In this document: piece by piece, positions 59,047-64,000 of the stretch
Numbering within the stretch: position 1 is the first letter of the stretch
Layout: each line of letters starts with the position of its first letter
Source of the DNA: Bacteroidota bacterium
GTDB taxonomy: Bacteria; Bacteroidota; Bacteroidia; Chitinophagales; Chitinophagaceae
Assembly (NCBI GenBank): GCA_018267965.1
Contig: JAFDXK010000001.1
Coordinates: forward strand, 248,001 to 312,000
DNA: 64,000 bases
Direction: 5' to 3'
Position numbers and translations under genes: made by a program
Notes under the pieces: model-generated
Told to the model about the DNA's origin: nothing
Database searches by the model: none
The model's input: only the letters and a program-made list of their open reading frames with translations

Positions 59047-59885
59047 CTACTTATAATACTCGTATCTGTATTCTTTTACGGAGATGGTATTATGTGTTGC
59101 ATCATCTATAGCAATGCTGCGAACTCTGTTGCCATAGCTGTCTTTAGCGGTAATTATTTCATGATAGTTAGTCTGATTATCTTAAAGTATAACATCTTTT
59201 TAAGCGGATTTCCCTTTGTGTCTCTCGAAATTGTGATGATGCGATTGTTTATTTGTTTTTCTCCGTTTGGCGAAAAATAATATATCGTTGTGGTGTCGCC
59301 ATTACTGCTATATGTAGTATATACAGTAGATGTGTCTGTTTCTGTTGGTGTTATATCTCTGCGCTTTGTAGAAACAGGCAGGCAGTCGTTATTTAACGTA
59401 TATATCCGAGTACGGTCTGTCAGTGTAGTGTCCCTGCCATTATAATCGTATATGGATTGTGTAACTTCTGTATAGACATTTATATCATTCCATGTTCTGG
59501 CAGATAGATGGTCTTTCAATCTGAAAGTTTTGCCATTATCTACGGTATGTATCGCTGTTGTGCTGCCATTTTTATGGTCGTATGTCCATTCGTCTGCGTC
59601 TTGCATGTTTTCGCTGGTGCTTCTTTTGTGATAAGTGATAAGCCCGGCAGAATCGAAATGGATGACAGTGTATATGGCTGTTGACAAATCACTGACAGGA
59701 GTACCAAGACTATCTTTCTGGTATAATTGCTTTTCGATAACAGATTTGATATTGCCTTTGTAACCTAATAGGGTAGCATCATTGGCTGTGGAGCACTGTA
59801 GCTGTATATGCTGCTTGGTATTTTGAACATTGGAAGTGCAACCGGATAACAGAAATATTGCCACTAATAAGTGTCTGTTTTTCAT
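59047..59885 (-). pseudogene. YD-like lipoprotein, tail-module moron 3, frameshifted at the end
   Basis: The gene starts at 59885 with lipobox FLLSGC (CTSN) and is open for 243 codons to 59154. The expected C-terminus (SYGNRVRSIAIDDATHNTIS, KEYRYEYYK) lies directly downstream in another frame and ends at 59047. The loss of one A in the run at about 59176 (TTTAAGAT instead of TTTAAAGAT on the minus strand) explains this. The truncated protein lacks about 37 residues and may still work. Confidence 0.75.
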
Positions 59886-59934
59886 GAAGTAAGTGTTTGA
59901 TTAAAAATAAATATCCTTTTTGATAAAAATAAAT

Positions 59935-59964
59935 TTTGCAGGATAAATATTTATTGTATTTTTG
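59935..59964 (+). promoter_or_regulatory. Promoter of the tape measure operon
   Basis: TTTG at 59935 and TATTTTTG at 59957 are 18 bases apart, and the -7 element is a perfect TAnnTTTG. The tape measure start is 110 bases downstream. Confidence 0.65.
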
Positions 59965-60073
59965 TTGTGAAATTGTTACTAATACGGAAGACGTTCCTTT
60001 CTAATCTACGTTAACAGGCAATTGTGCCGCCTGCAAGCGCATCTCTCCCCACAGTTTTAAGATTTTACACGTC

Positions 60074-62461
60074 ATGGCAGACGTAATAGAGGCTATTCAC
60101 AGAATTACCTACGAGGTAGATGATAGCGCACTACAAAAAGTGCAAAAGGTGATACAACTGCAAATACAGGAATTCAATCTCCTGAATAAGACTTTGCTGG
60201 ATATTCAAAAACAGATAGAGCGTACAGGGAAAAACGAAACAGCTGCACTGGAAGAATTATCGCGTAAGCTGGATGGCATAATGGGCAAACTGAACGCCAA
60301 TATTGGTAAGACCAAAGGCCTGATGGAGCAGTTTGGTGATGGACTACTGAAAGCTGCTGGTGCAGGAGATGGGCTGGAGGGGATAGTAAGTGATTTTTTA
60401 AAACCGTTTATTGAAGGCTTACCCGAATTGATTGGTGGTGCAACCACGATAGAAGCCGTTGCCGCAGAGGTGTTTTCTTTTAGTAATATAGTTACAGGTG
60501 CGATTGCGATATTAACCGTATTGGGAGAGACGTTTTTATCATCTTCTGACGATGCCGGCAAACTAAAGGAAGAGCTGAAAAATGTTGCTGATAATGGTAA
60601 GAGAGTTGGAGCAGCAGCAGCAGGCGAAATGTCGCAATTGTTTGTATTGAGGGCGACGATACAAAATGTAACCCTGAATTACAGTAAACGCAATGAAGCC
60701 GTAAGCCAGCTATTGAAGCTGTATCCCGAATATTTTAGTAAACTGAGCAGAGAAGAAATACTTGCCGGAAGAGTAGGGGATGCTTATGGGCGTATCATTG
60801 AGAATATATTGGCAAATGCAAGGGTGCAAGTGTTGAATGATAACCTCAAGACTAGTCTAGGTACTCTTGAAAGTGTTAAAGACGAAATTGAAAAGCTGAA
60901 GGGGACTAAGATAACAGATAAGGACCTTGGCTTAGGAGTGTCATTATTTGGAAGTGTACCAACATATAATATCCCACTGGATGCCAGATTTGAAGGTAAG
61001 CATATAGATATACTGCTAAAGAAAATTGCAGAATATAATAATCTAGCCAATGATATAAATACGACAACAGGCAAGATTGTACAATTACAGAATGAAATTG
61101 ATAAAGGAAAACCTAAGCCTGGGGGCGAAGGAGGCTTAGTGCAGGCAACGCCTAAAGAAGATGCTTATCAAAAGGAGCGTGATAGACTTGATGCAGAAGC
61201 TGAGAAAATAAGAGTGAATGATGAGCAGATCAAAGGCATTCGCAAACAACGTGATGATATTGAAAAACAATACACTGCGCTTTACAAGTCGGATATTGAA
61301 GCAGGACGGCAAATAACCCTTGAAGAAAGGAATAAAAGGGAAGAGGATTATACAGCGGCAGTAGAGAAACTGAACCTGGCAGAAGATATAAGAAATAATG
61401 AACTGGAGCAGGCACAGGTGAAAGAAGAATTGAGCCTCGCAGAGCGATTTAAAAAGCAGCAGGACATTGTAAAGCTTACAGAACAACTTGCCAACTTGCA
61501 AAGTAAATCTGCAGAGCTAGAACACAAGCAGGCGTTGAACAATGTGGGTATCACAACCGAACAGCCTGCAACACAAGCTGCACAACAAGAAAAGAAATAT
61601 TCACCCGGGAAAGGAGAAAAATTTGTTTTTGGTAAGGATGCAGAAATACCTGATGCTGAAGGCCGCAGACGCGCTGAAATTAAGAAGTCGGTAGATGCGT
61701 ATAAATCACTTACGGAAAGTGCGGTGCAGGCTTTTCAAACTATTTATGATGCACAGGTAAAAGCACTGGATGCAGAAATAGAAATACGCAAGCAACGTGT
61801 AGATGCTGCCGCTAAACTGGCAGAGCGGGGTAATACCGAAGCTCTGAAGCAAGAGCAGGACAGATTGAATGCTGTATTGAAAAAACGTGAAGAATATGCA
61901 AGGCGACAACAGATATTGAATTCTGCACTTGCAGTATCGAATGCGATAGTAGCAGTAGCCGAAGCAGCCAGTGAGACAGGTGCAGGAGCGATAGTGATAG
62001 TACCTGCTGTGATAGCAGCCATTGTCGCAGGATATGCAGCCATATCTGCTGCTACGAAAGAAAGCAGCGCACAAGCCTATGCAGATGGGGTGGTAGACTT
62101 TAAAGGTAAAGGCGGCCCGCGTGATGATGCCAATTGGGTAAGAATATCGAGCGGGGAGAGTGTGATAACGGCTGAGGGTACGAAGAAAAACCGCACATTG
62201 CTTGAGGCTATCAATAAGGGTGCGGCATTGCAATTCATTAATCCTGCATTGGCGTATACTATGCCCACTTTTGCCCAACCGCAGTTATCAGTGCAGGGAT
62301 ATGCTTCTCAATATGATTTGCGTGCCGTGGAAAATAAACTGGATAATGTGGTGAATGCCATTGAAGATAACCGCATGAAACAGAATATCTACTTCAATGA
62401 ACATGGTGTCGGGCTGATGACAGAACGCGCCATCAACAGAGAAAGAAAAAGATGGAAATAA
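60074..62461 (+). CDS. Phage tail tape measure protein
   Basis: This 795-aa protein has an N-terminal helical region (YEVDDSALQKVQKVIQLQIQ), a hydrophobic middle (IVTGAIAILTVLGETFL), and long coiled coils (residues about 370-500, rich in E, K and Q). A second hydrophobic segment is GAIVIVPAVIAAIVAGYAAI. The C-terminal motif VRISSGESVITAEGTKKN is the usual end of tape measures. These set tail length and assist DNA passage. It is cut off from the chaperones by the three lipoprotein genes. Confidence 0.88.
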   Translation: MADVIEAIHRITYEVDDSALQKVQKVIQLQIQEFNLLNKTLLDIQKQIERTGKNETAALEELSRKLDGIMGKLNANIGKTKGLMEQFGDGLLKAAGAGDGLEGIVSDFLKPFIEGLPELIGGATTIEAVAAEVFSFSNIVTGAIAILTVLGETFLSSSDDAGKLKEELKNVADNGKRVGAAAAGEMSQLFVLRATIQNVTLNYSKRNEAVSQLLKLYPEYFSKLSREEILAGRVGDAYGRIIENILANARVQVLNDNLKTSLGTLESVKDEIEKLKGTKITDKDLGLGVSLFGSVPTYNIPLDARFEGKHIDILLKKIAEYNNLANDINTTTGKIVQLQNEIDKGKPKPGGEGGLVQATPKEDAYQKERDRLDAEAEKIRVNDEQIKGIRKQRDDIEKQYTALYKSDIEAGRQITLEERNKREEDYTAAVEKLNLAEDIRNNELEQAQVKEELSLAERFKKQQDIVKLTEQLANLQSKSAELEHKQALNNVGITTEQPATQAAQQEKKYSPGKGEKFVFGKDAEIPDAEGRRRAEIKKSVDAYKSLTESAVQAFQTIYDAQVKALDAEIEIRKQRVDAAAKLAERGNTEALKQEQDRLNAVLKKREEYARRQQILNSALAVSNAIVAVAEAASETGAGAIVIVPAVIAAIVAGYAAISAATKESSAQAYADGVVDFKGKGGPRDDANWVRISSGESVITAEGTKKNRTLLEAINKGAALQFINPALAYTMPTFAQPQLSVQGYASQYDLRAVENKLDNVVNAIEDNRMKQNIYFNEHGVGLMTERAINRERKRWK

Positions 62462-62507
62462 AAATGAAATACTAATACCGAATTTCTAAATCTTAATTAT
62501 CCTTACT

Positions 62508-64000
62508 GTGAACCTGAGACTATTGATACAACAGACGGCTACTTATGACGTCAATATGAATCCTATTTATTATGGGGTTGTGCCACCGAAGAAGAATAAC
62601 CCGCAAAACCTGTCGGCTATACACAGTACACTGCCGGCAAGCAGGCAATGGGTTAATTACGGCAACTATATTGACATCACCGATGATGCAAGCAACCTGT
62701 ATAAATTAAAACTGACCTGGACTGCAGAGCGAGATAATGAAGGTTTTATTACTCCGGGGGCATCGCAAACGAAGAAGGGTAGTAGCGGTACGATAACGAT
62801 AGAAGGTAATGCGTATAAAATGCTGAAGCAATGGCTGGTGGATGATATCAGTGCACCGCTGAATAGTGTAGATGTAAAGATTGCACACAAAGATTGCAAT
62901 GGAGAGTATCTCAACTATACCATTAAGAGTACAGACCTGAGATGGTGCGAAAACAGTGTATGCAAGTTTGACGTAACCATCAAACAAAAGGATGAAGCAT
63001 TAAGCTGTATCATGCGTACTATGATAGCGGATAACAGGAACAATATGTTTGACGAAAGTATATTGAACAATCCGAAAGGAAGGAAACATCCGCGTTTTAG
63101 TTACTGCAACGAGCAACGCCCCAATGGTATGATGACCATGCTGTGGTGGATAGTGAATACTACTGCAGGATTCATTTTTATAGCTGTGTTGCCAATACTG
63201 CTAATGGTTAACCTAATAATACGTAGTATACTCCTTATTATTAATTCCATAAACTTTATCATCGGTTTTTTACGAAAACTGGGACTGAAGATTGGCCTTA
63301 TACCTACTGATAAGTTTAAGGTCATTGATATGAATGACTTGTTTGACCCACTGGCGCAATATTTTTTAGAAAGTGCTGGCTGTGGCAGGGAGCATCCTGC
63401 ACCGCTGATAAGAGACTATATACAAAACGTATGCACGATATGTAATGTGCATGTAGATGAAGTGAGTGTGCCGATGTTTTTTGCACGAGATATTACGATA
63501 CAAACATCAGATCCGAATCGTGGTAATAATGGTGTTATTACATCTTCCAATCCGCATTATAATGCCTGCTATTTTAATGCCCCTGTAAAGCGTGGTATCA
63601 GAAGGTATAATAGCTTGGTGCCTGTGATACCCTTGATAACAAGCAATACTAAGAATGATACTGATTTTTATATCAGGGATAACAGCCCTATGCATACGTT
63701 GGATACATTTTTGGATGAACTGAAAGAATTATATAACGCGGAGTGGCGAGTGAAAAATAATACACTGTACTTCTGGAGGAAGGATTGGTTTTTGCAAACA
63801 GACAGAGGTCCGTTATATGACTTTAGTACTAACAGTGCAGACAGGTTGAAGATACTGGAAGGCATTTGCTTTGAGTGGAATGAACGAAAAACACCTGCAT
63901 ATACCGAAGGCCTGTACCAGGGAGATGCGGCTGATACCTGTGGCAATGAAGCGAAGGCGCATATGAATGCTTTTACTTCCTTCGGTAGCGTAGAAGATAA
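62508..64000 (+). CDS. Phage tail protein, partial (runs off the window)
   Basis: The frame is open from a GTG at 62508 (an ATG at 62556 is the alternative) to the end of the window, so at least 497 codons are present. It begins VNLRLLIQQTATYDVNMNPI. A membrane-like stretch appears near residues 215-255 (GFIFIAVLPILLMVNLII). The position after the tape measure suggests a distal tail or baseplate hub protein, but the family is not recognised. The internal hydrophobic region is unusual for a tail protein. Confidence 0.7.
   Translation, partial: MNLRLLIQQTATYDVNMNPIYYGVVPPKKNNPQNLSAIHSTLPASRQWVNYGNYIDITDDASNLYKLKLTWTAERDNEGFITPGASQTKKGSSGTITIEGNAYKMLKQWLVDDISAPLNSVDVKIAHKDCNGEYLNYTIKSTDLRWCENSVCKFDVTIKQKDEALSCIMRTMIADNRNNMFDESILNNPKGRKHPRFSYCNEQRPNGMMTMLWWIVNTTAGFIFIAVLPILLMVNLIIRSILLIINSINFIIGFLRKLGLKIGLIPTDKFKVIDMNDLFDPLAQYFLESAGCGREHPAPLIRDYIQNVCTICNVHVDEVSVPMFFARDITIQTSDPNRGNNGVITSSNPHYNACYFNAPVKRGIRRYNSLVPVIPLITSNTKNDTDFYIRDNSPMHTLDTFLDELKELYNAEWRVKNNTLYFWRKDWFLQTDRGPLYDFSTNSADRLKILEGICFEWNERKTPAYTEGLYQGDAADTCGNEAKAHMNAFTSFGSVED

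Overview
The window looks like chromosomal DNA of a Bacteroidota bacterium, most likely Chitinophagaceae or a close relative. The evidence is several secreted proteins with C-terminal T9SS (Por) sorting domains, many OM beta-barrels with short Sec signal peptides, BlaI/M56 and OMP_b-brl_3 families, starts without Shine-Dalgarno sequences, and promoters of the TTTG / TAnnTTTG type. No rRNA, tRNA or CRISPR array was recognised.

Region 1 (1-22.5 kb) is mostly host core and accessory genes. It holds an SRPBCC/VOC operon with a divergent GlxA-type regulator, a YD-like secreted protein, PepD dipeptidase, a T9SS protein bracketed by a perfect 39-bp direct repeat that duplicates the start of the following metallo-beta-lactamase-fold gene, a histidine kinase/response regulator pair, and a BlaI - M56/amidase fusion - OM barrel locus. 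A cold-shock protein, a methyltransferase, a membrane protein and a TPR-DUF2971 protein follow.

Region 2 (22.5-35 kb) has the early genes of a prophage-like element: S24 repressor with operator/promoter region, small early genes, a putative annealing protein carrying two in-frame palindromic elements, a DUF4373 replication protein, a DnaB helicase and a PD-(D/E)xK-like nuclease. It is broken up by a minus-strand cluster of small membrane proteins, a GIY-YIG gene inside 29-bp inverted repeats, palindrome clusters, and an A/T-rich two-gene islet encoding a GNAT-ASCH-like fusion.

Region 3 (35-50 kb) holds small membrane and lipoproteins and a cluster of paralogous OM barrels. Two divergent gene pairs in it share 21-bp-phased ACGAAA arrays. 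A minus-strand terminase, a DUF6607 protein, and surface proteins including a tail-fibre-like and a T9SS protein follow. At 49.8-50.5 kb is an apparently non-coding locus of eight hairpins with identical 6+6+6 geometry and loop CCGUAA (minus-strand RNA). Its promoter has the same geometry as that of the surface gene at 46.4-46.9 kb, whose leader carries one such hairpin. I consider this the best candidate for an undescribed system.

Region 4 (50.6-64 kb) has an IS1595-family element, an A/T-rich islet of small genes, a DnaJ-domain membrane protein, and phage tail genes: a possible small terminase, tail chaperones with a T-run -1 frameshift site, a tape measure, and a further tail gene running off the window. 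Three tandem lipoprotein genes on the opposite strand sit inside the tail module. No integrase, portal or capsid gene was recognised, so the prophage is scrambled, degraded or continues beyond the window.
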